Positions 1-5,293 of a stretch of DNA of 5,293 nt are shown here, in pieces. Source of the DNA: Bacillota bacterium (lineage in GTDB: Bacteria > Bacillota > Bacilli > Bacillales > Cytobacillaceae); assembly GCA_023389895.1 (NCBI GenBank), contig JAEWDX010000274.1, positions 1 to 5,293 on the forward strand, read 5' to 3'. Both the position numbers and the translations under genes were made by a program. A model generated the notes under the pieces. The model saw only the letters and a program-made list of their open reading frames with translations, did no database searches and was not told the DNA's origin. Numbering within the stretch: the stretch's first letter is position 1; each line of letters begins with the position of its first letter.

Positions 1-462
1 TATTTAACCAGTGGTTTCTAAACCATTCATCTGACACTTCTACTCCAAATTCAATTACTGATCTTTTCCGGTTACCCACCATAGCCTTAATTTTTTCAGC
101 TTTTGTGGAGTAATACTAACAGCTCGAGCTTCAACATTATACTTAAATGGTCTACTAGAAAATAAAGTATTTGGTTCATAAAATGACTTTAGCACCTCTT
201 CAGGCATTTCACGTTCGTCTAGAGTATCGTAGCCCGAAATATGCTCTACTATGTTAGGTGTATCTTGTTTTCCCCGCTTATTATAAAAACCGTTAATAAT
301 AGCCTTTGCATATAATTCAGGATCCTTCTCACGTAAGGCGAGTAGACTTCCTTGGGCACTTGCTTTTTCGGATTGATAATCACACATTGAACATCCTACT
401 AACTGACCATCCCTTAATCTGTATCCACAACCACAAGAAGCAAGCATATTTCTTGATCCCAT
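1..462 (-). pseudogene. Radical SAM protein fragment, frameshifted and probably N-terminally truncated; runs off the left edge
   Basis: The frame from the ATG at 460-462 reads 135 residues to a TAA at 55-57. Near its start are four cysteines, C10, C12, C24 and C27, the last two within GCSMCDY. A CxxC preceded by a widely spaced cysteine is the 4Fe-4S/SAM-binding pattern of Elp3-, YhcC- and COG1244-type radical SAM enzymes. The frame loses similarity after about residue 122. Adding one base to the A6 run (T6 on the plus strand, 91-96) joins it to a frame that stays open to position 1 and contains VGNRKRSVIEFGVEVSDEW. This resembles the conserved 'GLE..nd..R...INKG' segment of that superfamily. 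No ribosome site precedes the ATG, and the upstream DNA codes for something else in another frame, so the natural N-terminus is probably missing. The substrate is unknown. The frameshift could also be a sequencing error. Radical SAM membership is fairly sure, the subfamily is not. Confidence -1.
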
Positions 463-533
463 AAAAGAGTTGGATGAATAATATTTCCGTGAAATTCAAG
501 CTGGAGCATCTCTACTCCCTTAGAAATTCCCAT
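414..533 (-). pseudogene. 5' remnant of a metallo-beta-lactamase-fold hydrolase gene
   Basis: An ATG at 531-533 opens a 39-codon frame that ends with TAA at 414-416. It lies nine bases after a good ribosome site. Its first 26 residues, including GVEMLQLEF and IIHPTLLWD, look like the first two strands of MBL-fold hydrolases, which normally continue into a 'vLVDtG' strand and the HxHxDH metal site. Here similarity stops at the Asp codon (456-458). The last 13 codons are an out-of-frame reading of the radical SAM fragment, so neither metal site nor catalytic core is present and no active enzyme could be made. The simplest explanation is a deletion joining the start of one gene to the interior of the next gene on the same strand. 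A short leader peptide is a less likely alternative. The MBL identification rests on a short segment. Confidence -1.
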
Positions 534-542
534 AACTTTAGG

Positions 543-549
543 CTCCTTT
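543..549 (-). promoter_or_regulatory. Ribosome binding site of the MBL-fold remnant
   Basis: The minus strand reads AAAGGAG, nine bases before the ATG at 531-533. This strong Shine-Dalgarno match is the main reason to accept the 39-codon frame as the genuine beginning of a former gene rather than a chance frame. Confidence -1.
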
Positions 550-624
550 ATAATTAGATTTTATTGATGTAAAAGAGTGGGTTTAGTTACATAAGAAGAT
601 CGAAAGAATAAAGCTAATTCTGTA

Positions 625-643
625 CGTAATATACTATATTACG
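625..643. promoter_or_regulatory. Perfect 19-bp palindrome, candidate operator
   Basis: CGTAATATACTATATTACG consists of two perfect 9-base arms around one central base. Symmetry of this size is typical of sites for dimeric repressors such as the TetR family. Its AT-rich stem and lack of a T-run argue against a terminator. It lies about 92 bp upstream of the MBL-fold remnant's start codon. By symmetry each strand contains TATATT, a fair -10 hexamer, so a bound protein could cover a promoter. On the minus strand TTAGTG lies 16 bases before this hexamer, a weak -35. No regulator gene for it is present in the window, so the operator role is inferred. Confidence -1.
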
Positions 644-747
644 CAGTATCACTAATTACTCATTACCACACTAACCTGCAAATTAATTGAATAACACAAA
701 CATGCTATTAACTTCGACTTGCTTCATAAAAGTTCCTGCTGTTCTTT

Positions 748-807
748 AACAATCTGGCCCTATTTCGGCATAAATTTGTACAACAATCGCGCCAGATTGC
801 GGAATAA
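748..807. repeat. Two imperfect 26-bp direct repeats at 34-bp spacing, with an inverted repeat across them
   Basis: Copies at 748-773 and 782-807 both begin AACAATC, share GCC, ATT and CGG blocks, and end ATAA, matching at 20 of 26 positions. The second copy can fold on itself (CAATC at 784-788 with GATTG at 795-799). In addition CAATCTGGC (750-758) is an exact inverted match to GCCAGATTG (791-799). This looks like a short dispersed intergenic repeat unit of the kind found in Bacillus-group genomes. I cannot name the family, and copies elsewhere in the genome cannot be seen from here. Confidence -1.
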
Positions 808-940
808 TGTAATTATTATTAGATTTTCTGCTATCTTATTTCATTTCAAGAAGTTAGAATCATAGAGTTTGGCAAAAATTATTATTATTAAAGTCATATA
901 ATTTACCAGAACAAAATCTAGCAGGTTAATTTTTAACATC

Positions 941-1849
941 CTAAAGAACAGTCCCCTTCCCCAAAAGCAGCTTCCGTAATGTTTCGAAATTGACTAAAAC
1001 CGTTCCTACAATAATCGTCAAAGTACCGACGCCCGTTAGCCAAGAAATATATTCATGGTATAAGATAACTCCTAATATGACGGCAATTAATGGTGAGATA
1101 TACAGCCATGTAGAAGGAAAAACGGGATTTGTCCTTGAGACAAGCCAATAATATATGCTATGGCCGATCATTGAACCGAAAATAATTAAATAAAGAAGAG
1201 AGCCAATTGAAGCTGGGCTTAAAAGATACTCAAGCTGAATGTCCTCGGTAAAAAATGATAAAATGATTAATAAAATCCCACCATGCATCATTTGAGCTGC
1301 ATTTAGGGCAATCGCTGATGTCTGGTCAAATTTGCGGATAACATACTTCGTATAAATCGTCCCAGATGCGTAAAAAACTTCACCGATTATAATGGCGAAA
1401 CAACCAATCATCCAAAAGGGACTAATCTCAATTGAAAAACTAGGTAAGACTAAGAACGTGACACCAATGACTCCTACAATACAACCAATCAATGATTTTC
1501 GATTTCCTTTTTGCTTCAATATGAATGTCTGAATAACTATGATCATCATCGGACCGGTAGCAGATAATACAGCTGCAATCCCTGATGTCACATACTGTTC
1601 TGCCCAGTATAATGTGGCAAACGTCCCAAAAGTTAAACCTACTCCGGTAAAAAACATCTCTTTCCGAAATAATAACAACATTGTCGCTTTTCCTCTCCAA
1701 AGCAGAAAACTAAATAGCAGCAAACCTGCAATGAAAAAACGAAATCCAGCTGATAAAAATGGAGGCACTCCTGCATCAACACCAATTTTAATCGCTAAAA
1801 ATGTCGTTCCAAAAATCAAACACATGAAGAAATAATTAATAATCACCAT
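941..1849 (-). CDS. EamA/DMT-family transporter (10 predicted membrane helices)
   Basis: This is a 302-residue integral membrane protein of the drug/metabolite transporter superfamily, a group that mostly exports amino acids, amines and other small metabolites. About ten hydrophobic segments appear, near residues 2-22, 31-50, 66-82, 88-110, 119-135, 145-165, 178-200, 214-236, 246-264 and 269-287. Two EamA-like halves are recognisable. The first has FGTTFLAIKIG (13-23) and QYVTSGIAAVLSATGP (85-100); the second has SPLIAVILGVILYHE (252-266). The length is normal for the family. The frame stays open upstream to an ATG at 2077, but that would add 76 unrelated residues reading back through the intergenic region into the divergent gene. 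The ATG at 1847-1849, just after an AGGAGGAG site, is therefore chosen. It is divergent from a MocR regulator that probably controls it; the pair recalls ycxC-ycxD of Bacillus subtilis. The substrate cannot be read from sequence. No clear terminator follows. Confidence -1.
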   Translation of the reverse strand: MVIINYFFMCLIFGTTFLAIKIGVDAGVPPFLSAGFRFFIAGLLLFSFLLWRGKATMLLLFRKEMFFTGVGLTFGTFATLYWAEQYVTSGIAAVLSATGPMMIIVIQTFILKQKGNRKSLIGCIVGVIGVTFLVLPSFSIEISPFWMIGCFAIIIGEVFYASGTIYTKYVIRKFDQTSAIALNAAQMMHGGILLIILSFFTEDIQLEYLLSPASIGSLLYLIIFGSMIGHSIYYWLVSRTNPVFPSTWLYISPLIAVILGVILYHEYISWLTGVGTLTIIVGTVLVNFETLRKLLLGKGTVL

Positions 1850-1855
1850 ATAAAA

Positions 1856-1863
1856 CTCCTCCT
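1856..1863 (-). promoter_or_regulatory. Ribosome binding site fixing the transporter start
   Basis: The minus strand reads AGGAGGAG, six bases before the ATG at 1847-1849. It settles the start of the EamA transporter in favour of the 302-residue form, which begins directly with the first membrane helix. Confidence -1.
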
Positions 1864-1871
1864 CTTTTTCT

Positions 1872-1900
1872 ATCATAAAAGAAAGACAATAGAACAGATT
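1872..1900 (-). promoter_or_regulatory. Probable promoter of the EamA transporter
   Basis: The minus strand has TATGAT (1872-1877), a good -10 element about 23 bases before the start codon. At 17 bases' spacing the -35 position is AATCTG (1895-1900), a poor match to TTGACA. That position lies within the left copy of the 12-bp direct repeat. A weak -35 overlapped by a regulator site suggests a promoter needing activation by the divergent MocR protein. No transcript data support this; it is inferred from hexamers. Confidence -1.
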
Positions 1901-1919
1901 GAAAAAGATAGAACAGATT
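1889..1919. promoter_or_regulatory. Pair of perfect 12-bp direct repeats, probable MocR operator
   Basis: ATAGAACAGATT occurs twice, at 1889-1900 and 1908-1919, with a 19-bp pitch (close to two helical turns) and a 7-bp gap. A partial third match, AGATTGG, follows at 1919-1925. Direct repeats in a divergent intergenic region are an established site architecture for MocR regulators such as GabR and PdxR, whose head-to-tail dimers present two winged helices to repeated half-sites. The left copy covers the transporter's -35 position and the right copy covers the regulator's own. Confidence -1.
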
Positions 1920-1939
1920 AGATTGGAGTGTGGTACAAT
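1911..1939 (+). promoter_or_regulatory. Probable promoter of the mocR-type gene
   Basis: TGGTACAAT at 1931-1939 is an extended -10 element (TGn followed by TACAAT). Spaced by 17 bases, the -35 position is GAACAG (1911-1916), a weak match inside the right-hand 12-bp repeat. The extended -10 could compensate for the poor -35. Binding of the regulator to the repeat would be expected to block this promoter, giving autorepression as known for GabR. The predicted leader is very short, with the ribosome site only about ten bases after the -10 element. Confidence -1.
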
Positions 1940-1960
1940 TTTTGAATAGGAGGAATCGAT

Positions 1961-3373
1961 GTGAGCAAAGCAATTCAAAATGAAGATTATCTTTTTAAGA
2001 AAGTATATGATTATGTATTGCACCGAATAGAACGTAAAGAATGGAAAGAACATGAAAAGATTCCCTCCGTCCGGCAATTAGCATCTGAAATGAATGTTCA
2101 TCGATTAACTGTATTAAAGGCTTATCAATTACTGAAACAACATGACAAGATTTATGTAAAAGATAAAGTAGGATATTTTGTTCAAGCAAATGCGACGAAA
2201 AATTTTGACTATCTGGACAATCCCATTGTTTCTGCATACATTCAAAAAAATCATTTATCTGAAATCCATCAATCACTTGTTTCCTATCATTTTTCTCAGG
2301 CATTAATTGATCCAAACCTTTTACCTAATCATTATTTTTCAGATTATGTGAAGAAAGTTTTTGACCTTTATCCAAAAGTACTTGCAACCTACTCAACTGT
2401 GCAAGGTGATTTAGAACTGCGCGAAACGCTCGCTCAATATTTTATCAACCAGTATAAAACTCATCTCAATGCAGATGATCTATTAATCACTTCTGGTTCA
2501 CAGCAAGCGATTCACTTAATCGCTCAAACTTTTATTAAGCCAAGAGACATCGTTTTATTTGAACGTCCAAGCTACAGTGCTGCGATTGATAGTTTTAGAG
2601 CACAAGGAGCACAGATAATAACGGTTGATATTCATCCAGACGGATACGATTTAAATCAGGTCGAATTATATATGAAACAATATAAACCACGCCTATTTTA
2701 TCTCAACCCAACATTCCATAACCCGACTGGTTATACTGTTTCCGTCGGGCAGCGCAAGAAATTAGTAGAATTGGCTGAACAATATCGCTGTCTATTAATT
2801 GAGGACGATGCCTATCATGACATATATTTTGATCATGCCCCGCCACCACCAATTTACACGTATGATACTGCCGGGACAGTCATTTATATCCGAAGCTTTT
2901 GCAAATATATCTCACCAGGTTTGAGAATTGCGACTGTTATTTGTCAATCATCCTTAATGAAATCACTAATAACAGTAAAATCGCTAACTGATAATGGCTC
3001 ACCGCTTCTCAATCAAAAAATTTTTCTCCATTACTTTTCCTCACTTAGAATGCAGCAACACTTGGAGAAACTACGTATCGCCCTGCAGATCCGAAAGGAA
3101 ATCATGGAGGAAGAGCTAGCGGTAACAGATTGGAAATGGACCAGTCCAAAAGGCGGTCTGAATTTATGGGTACAGCTCCCAGATAAACTATCAACGGAAT
3201 TATTATTAACAAAATGCATCGAACAATCTATATCCTTTGTCCCAGGTCAAGTTTGTGATCCATTAAAACAACTTTCATCCTGGATACGTTTAAGCTATTC
3301 TTACGCAAATGAAAAACAATTAAGCGAAGGGGTAAAAAGGTTTGTTGCAGTGGCACAATCTCTTTCTAAGTGA
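1961..3373 (+). CDS. MocR-family transcriptional regulator (GntR winged helix fused to aminotransferase-like domain)
   Basis: This is a 470-residue PLP-dependent transcription factor. Residues 10-75 form a GntR winged helix (IPSVRQLASEMNVHRLTVLKAY, residues 34-55, holds the recognition region; VGYFVQ ends the wing). A linker of about 30 residues leads into a fold-type I aminotransferase-like domain (about 105-465). The cofactor-site residues are present: TSGSQQA at 177-183, N254 in HNPTG, D282 and Y285 in EDDAY, the presumed Schiff-base lysine K315 in SFCKYISPGLR, and carboxylate-binding R443 in WIRLSY. Cofactor binding is therefore likely intact; in this family the domain usually senses a ligand rather than catalysing turnover. 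The GTG start is supported by AGGAGG at 1948-1953, seven bases away. Length is typical. The gene is divergent from an EamA transporter, with direct repeats between them, implying autoregulation and transporter control. GabR and PdxR are relatives, but the ligand here is unknown; B. subtilis ycxD is a plausible closer counterpart from its context. Confidence -1.
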   Translation: MSKAIQNEDYLFKKVYDYVLHRIERKEWKEHEKIPSVRQLASEMNVHRLTVLKAYQLLKQHDKIYVKDKVGYFVQANATKNFDYLDNPIVSAYIQKNHLSEIHQSLVSYHFSQALIDPNLLPNHYFSDYVKKVFDLYPKVLATYSTVQGDLELRETLAQYFINQYKTHLNADDLLITSGSQQAIHLIAQTFIKPRDIVLFERPSYSAAIDSFRAQGAQIITVDIHPDGYDLNQVELYMKQYKPRLFYLNPTFHNPTGYTVSVGQRKKLVELAEQYRCLLIEDDAYHDIYFDHAPPPPIYTYDTAGTVIYIRSFCKYISPGLRIATVICQSSLMKSLITVKSLTDNGSPLLNQKIFLHYFSSLRMQQHLEKLRIALQIRKEIMEEELAVTDWKWTSPKGGLNLWVQLPDKLSTELLLTKCIEQSISFVPGQVCDPLKQLSSWIRLSYSYANEKQLSEGVKRFVAVAQSLSK

Positions 3374-3590
3374 GGGGAGGGGCTAGGATTAAAGGGTTGC
3401 AAAGCTATATCAGGGTCAGCCTTCCTATTTTGCTCTGCGAAAGTTGAGTTATTAACATCAAAACACTTGTGAATGGTATTATTTTCCATTGTTTAAGCAT
3501 AAAATGTCCATTCCTTTAAAACTAACCGATTAGTCAGGTTTATTTTAATTATTGGTAAACTAAACAAAAATCTGTTAAGACCAGTTGGTG
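3374..3590. other. Convergent gene-free gap with one weak hairpin
   Basis: This gap separates the ends of two convergent genes. I see no coding frame and no strong intrinsic terminator for either side. The best candidate is at 3521-3534, ACTAA and TTAGT around a 4-base loop. On the minus strand it is followed by TTTT and lies about 57 bases after the chemoreceptor stop codon. Other small hairpins (AATGG/CCATT at 3472-3490, and TTTTGC/GCGAAA with one wobble pair at 3428-3442) lack a T-run. Confidence -1.
3521..3534 (-). terminator. Weak candidate terminator downstream of the chemoreceptor gene
   Basis: The 5-bp stem ACTAA/TTAGT with loop TCGG is extendable by one G-U pair. On the minus strand a short TTTT run follows. 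The stem is short and AT-rich, so efficiency would be low, and it is listed only as the best candidate in the gap. Confidence -1.
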
Positions 3591-5282
3591 TTATAGTTTG
3601 AATTTGCTTACCTCTTTGTTTAAAGTGAAAGCTAGTTTGCTCAATTCTTCTGTAGAAGCAGCGATTTCTTCCATCGATGCATATTGTTCTTCAGCAAGGC
3701 TTGCAACATTCTGTGTTTTTGCAGTTGCGTTATCTGTGATCGCATTTACTGTTTCGAACGAAGCTGTAACGTGTTCAGCGCTTGAAGCAATCTGTGCGGA
3801 AATAGTAGTTACCTCTTGGATTTGAGTTGAAACAGCTTGAGACGATATTAATATTTCTTTAAAGGATGTTCCCGTATTTTCGATAATGCTAACACCATTC
3901 GAGACATTTTCCATTAATGTATTCATTTGATCTACGGTATGTACGGTGTCTGATTGAATTGTTTGAATGATTTCGGTTATTTGCCGAGCGGAATTGTTCG
4001 ATTCCTCCGCTAGTTTTTTTACTTCATCCGCTACAACAGCAAAGCCTTTCCCGTATACACCTGCTCTTGCTGCTTCAATAGCAGCGTTTAAAGCTAATAG
4101 ATTTGTTTGATTGGATATATCTGTGATGGCAACGATAATTTTTTCGATATCTTTCGAGCGTTCATTTAATAATTGAATTGTCTGCGCTGTTTCTTCTACC
4201 TTGTTATTTATTGTTTTCATTTGTGCGATTGCTTGATTAATACTTTTTTCTCCAAGTTGCGATTTGTGCATAGCATCTTTAGAAGTATGAGATACATTGG
4301 CAGAAGAAGACGCTATTCTCTTAATACCTTGTGATACATTATTGATCTCCGTTAATATTTCCGACATTTGCTGGTGCTGAATACTTGCTCCGTAGGCAAC
4401 TTCTTCGACAGAAGTACTCACTAGTTGAGTTGCATTACTTGTTTCTTCTGTACTTGCCGATAATTGCTCAGACGAAGAAGATAAATTTTCACTAGCTTTA
4501 TTTACTGTTGAAATGATACCTTTTAAATTATCTGTCATTTGATTAAAAGATAATGCTAAGATTGCAACTTCATCTTTTGACTTAATTACTACTTTTTCAA
4601 TTCTTAGATCTCCATTTGCTATTTTTTGAGCAATTTGCGACAGTTTGGTTAGTGGCTGAATTTTTATATATAAAAGAATAAACGTAATAAGTATCGAAAG
4701 TACTACGAGCAATGCGGATATAATCATAATCGTTTGATTATTTTTTACATTGATATTGGCCTCAGTTACTTTAGAGTTTGTCCAAGAAGACAGCTTTAAA
4801 TAGAAGTCTTCTAAATATAGTTCAATGCTTTCCTTTCCAGATTTATATTTGTGGCCGAATACAAGGGAGCGTGCTTGTTCGAGCTGACCATTCTCGACTG
4901 CTTTTATTGCTTCTTCCTCTAAAGTTACTAAAGAATTTGATTCTTTAGTTGCAAGTTCAACAATATGTAGTAATTCAGCTGGAACATTCAGTTCTTGAAA
5001 CTGGGTGATAATTTTTTCTCTTGTTTTTGTTTCATTTACTCCTTTCCAATAGTTTTCGTAGTATTCTTTTTCACCAAATTGTGTATATGCCCTTACTTCA
5101 TTCGTTAAATAGTCAGATGTTGCAAGTAATTGGGAACCTAAAACAGCTAATTCCATCTCTGTTTTAAAAGCGTTTTCCTGATCTTCTATATTTTTTGTTA
5201 AAGAGAAAATGCTGAAACCGCTAACGATAATTAAAATAAAAGTTATAGCAGCAATCGTTCTTAATAATGTACTAATCTTCAT
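3591..5282 (-). CDS. Methyl-accepting chemotaxis protein (membrane chemoreceptor)
   Basis: This transmembrane chemoreceptor passes ligand signals to CheA/CheW and so to the flagellar motor. TM1 is at about residues 8-28. An extracytoplasmic helical sensor follows at 29-182, with SDYLTNEVRAYTQFGEKEYY (56-75) of the four-helix-bundle style common in Bacillota receptors. TM2 lies at 183-205. A HAMP domain spans about 206-258 (P210, then KDEVAILALSFNQM at 236-249). The long signalling coiled coil is 265-563, with its hairpin tip near 383-428 (ISNQTNLLALNAAIEAARAG). Glu-rich stretches near 276-296 (ASTEET, SVEEVA) and 535-547 (ASMEEI, ASTEEL) are likely methylation regions. The length of 563 is normal. 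At residue 409 the usual Glu of 'ARAGE' is Val. The ATG at 5280-5282 directly abuts AAGAGGA, with no spacer, and the frame stays open to the window edge, so the true start may lie upstream. The ligand is unknown and no chemotaxis gene is adjacent. Confidence -1.
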   Translation of the reverse strand: MKISTLLRTIAAITFILIIVSGFSIFSLTKNIEDQENAFKTEMELAVLGSQLLATSDYLTNEVRAYTQFGEKEYYENYWKGVNETKTREKIITQFQELNVPAELLHIVELATKESNSLVTLEEEAIKAVENGQLEQARSLVFGHKYKSGKESIELYLEDFYLKLSSWTNSKVTEANINVKNNQTIMIISALLVVLSILITFILLYIKIQPLTKLSQIAQKIANGDLRIEKVVIKSKDEVAILALSFNQMTDNLKGIISTVNKASENLSSSSEQLSASTEETSNATQLVSTSVEEVAYGASIQHQQMSEILTEINNVSQGIKRIASSSANVSHTSKDAMHKSQLGEKSINQAIAQMKTINNKVEETAQTIQLLNERSKDIEKIIVAITDISNQTNLLALNAAIEAARAGVYGKGFAVVADEVKKLAEESNNSARQITEIIQTIQSDTVHTVDQMNTLMENVSNGVSIIENTGTSFKEILISSQAVSTQIQEVTTISAQIASSAEHVTASFETVNAITDNATAKTQNVASLAEEQYASMEEIAASTEELSKLAFTLNKEVSKFKL

Positions 5283-5289
5283 TCCTCTT
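5283..5289 (-). promoter_or_regulatory. Purine-rich Shine-Dalgarno-like sequence with unusual spacing at the chemoreceptor start
   Basis: The minus strand reads AAGAGGA immediately before the ATG at 5280-5282, leaving no spacer where 5-9 bases is usual. Either the true start is upstream, outside the window (the in-frame codons ATA, AGA and GGA before it contain no stop), or initiation here is weak. A non-standard ATT codon at 5274-5276 would have ideal spacing, but such starts are rare. Confidence -1.
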
Positions 5290-5293
5290 ATAC

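Larger units (their letters stand above)
550..940. other. Gene-free AT-rich region between two minus-strand units
   Basis: I find no plausible coding frame here on either strand. It presumably holds the promoter of the MBL-fold remnant (lower coordinates) and the 3' end of the transporter transcript (higher coordinates). Two structured elements stand out, the palindrome at 625-643 and the repeat pair at 748-807. I see no strong GC-rich hairpin followed by a T-run that could end the transporter transcript. The stretch 808-940 is AT-rich, with short AAT/ATT runs and nothing I can assign. Confidence -1.

Noticed and set aside
414..442. VVVDTD at the end of the 39-codon frame, similar to the 'vLVDtG' strand of MBL-fold proteins
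   Set aside because: These codons are an out-of-frame reading of the radical SAM cysteine region (CGCGYRL), so the resemblance is most likely a coincidence.
803..817. AATAAT/ATTATT inverted repeat
   Set aside because: Short and made only of A and T in AT-rich spacer; expected by chance.
1850..2077. A 76-codon in-frame upstream extension of the transporter on the minus strand
   Set aside because: It runs through the promoter region and antisense to the start of the MocR gene, has no ribosome site, adds sequence unlike any EamA protein, and a strong AGGAGGAG precedes the internal ATG.
1995..2315. A minus-strand open frame antisense to the MocR DNA-binding domain
   Set aside because: It mirrors a well-conserved coding region and shows no recognisable protein features of its own.
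3472..3490. Hairpin AATGG/CCATT after the MocR gene
   Set aside because: The stem has only 5 bp, the loop is 9 bases, no T-run follows on either strand, and it lies about 100 bp after the stop; not convincing as a terminator.
3598..3825. A plus-strand open frame inside the chemoreceptor gene
   Set aside because: It is antisense to a clear signalling domain, with low-complexity Ser/Ala-rich content produced by the opposite-strand codons and no ribosome site.

Overview
The window looks like chromosomal DNA from a low-GC, Gram-positive, Bacillus-like organism (Bacillales; something near Lysinibacillus or Solibacillus would fit, but the genus is a guess). The grounds are AT-rich sequence, strong AGGAGG-type ribosome sites, a GTG start, a MocR/GntR regulator paired with an EamA transporter, and a Bacillota-style chemoreceptor.

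Layout from left to right. Positions 1-533 (minus strand) hold two gene remnants. The first has an intact ribosome site and start codon and encodes about 26 residues resembling the beginning of a metallo-beta-lactamase-fold hydrolase. It then runs out of frame into a fragment of a radical SAM protein. That fragment carries a -1 frameshift at a run of six A's (minus strand) and continues past the left edge. Positions 550-940 contain no gene, but do hold a perfect 19-bp palindrome and a pair of imperfect 26-bp direct repeats. Positions 941-1849 (minus) encode a 302-residue EamA/DMT-family membrane transporter. Positions 1961-3373 (plus) encode a divergent 470-residue MocR-type regulator: a GntR winged helix fused to a fold-type I aminotransferase-like domain. 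The 111-bp region between these two genes carries two perfect 12-bp direct repeats, each lying over the -35 position of one of the two divergent promoters. Positions 3374-3590 are a gene-free convergent gap. Positions 3591-5282 (minus) encode a methyl-accepting chemotaxis protein whose 5' end lies at the window edge.

The transporter and regulator form the one clear functional unit. The likely model is that a PLP-binding MocR protein senses an amine, amino acid or vitamin B6-type ligand, controls its own promoter, and switches on a small-molecule exporter, as GabR- and PdxR-type systems do. The chemoreceptor appears to be an independent gene. I see no phage, insertion sequence, CRISPR array, tRNA or rRNA, and no convincing new system. 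The most unusual points are the regulator's repeats, the mosaic of gene remnants at the left end, the orphan palindrome, and a changed residue in the chemoreceptor signalling tip.
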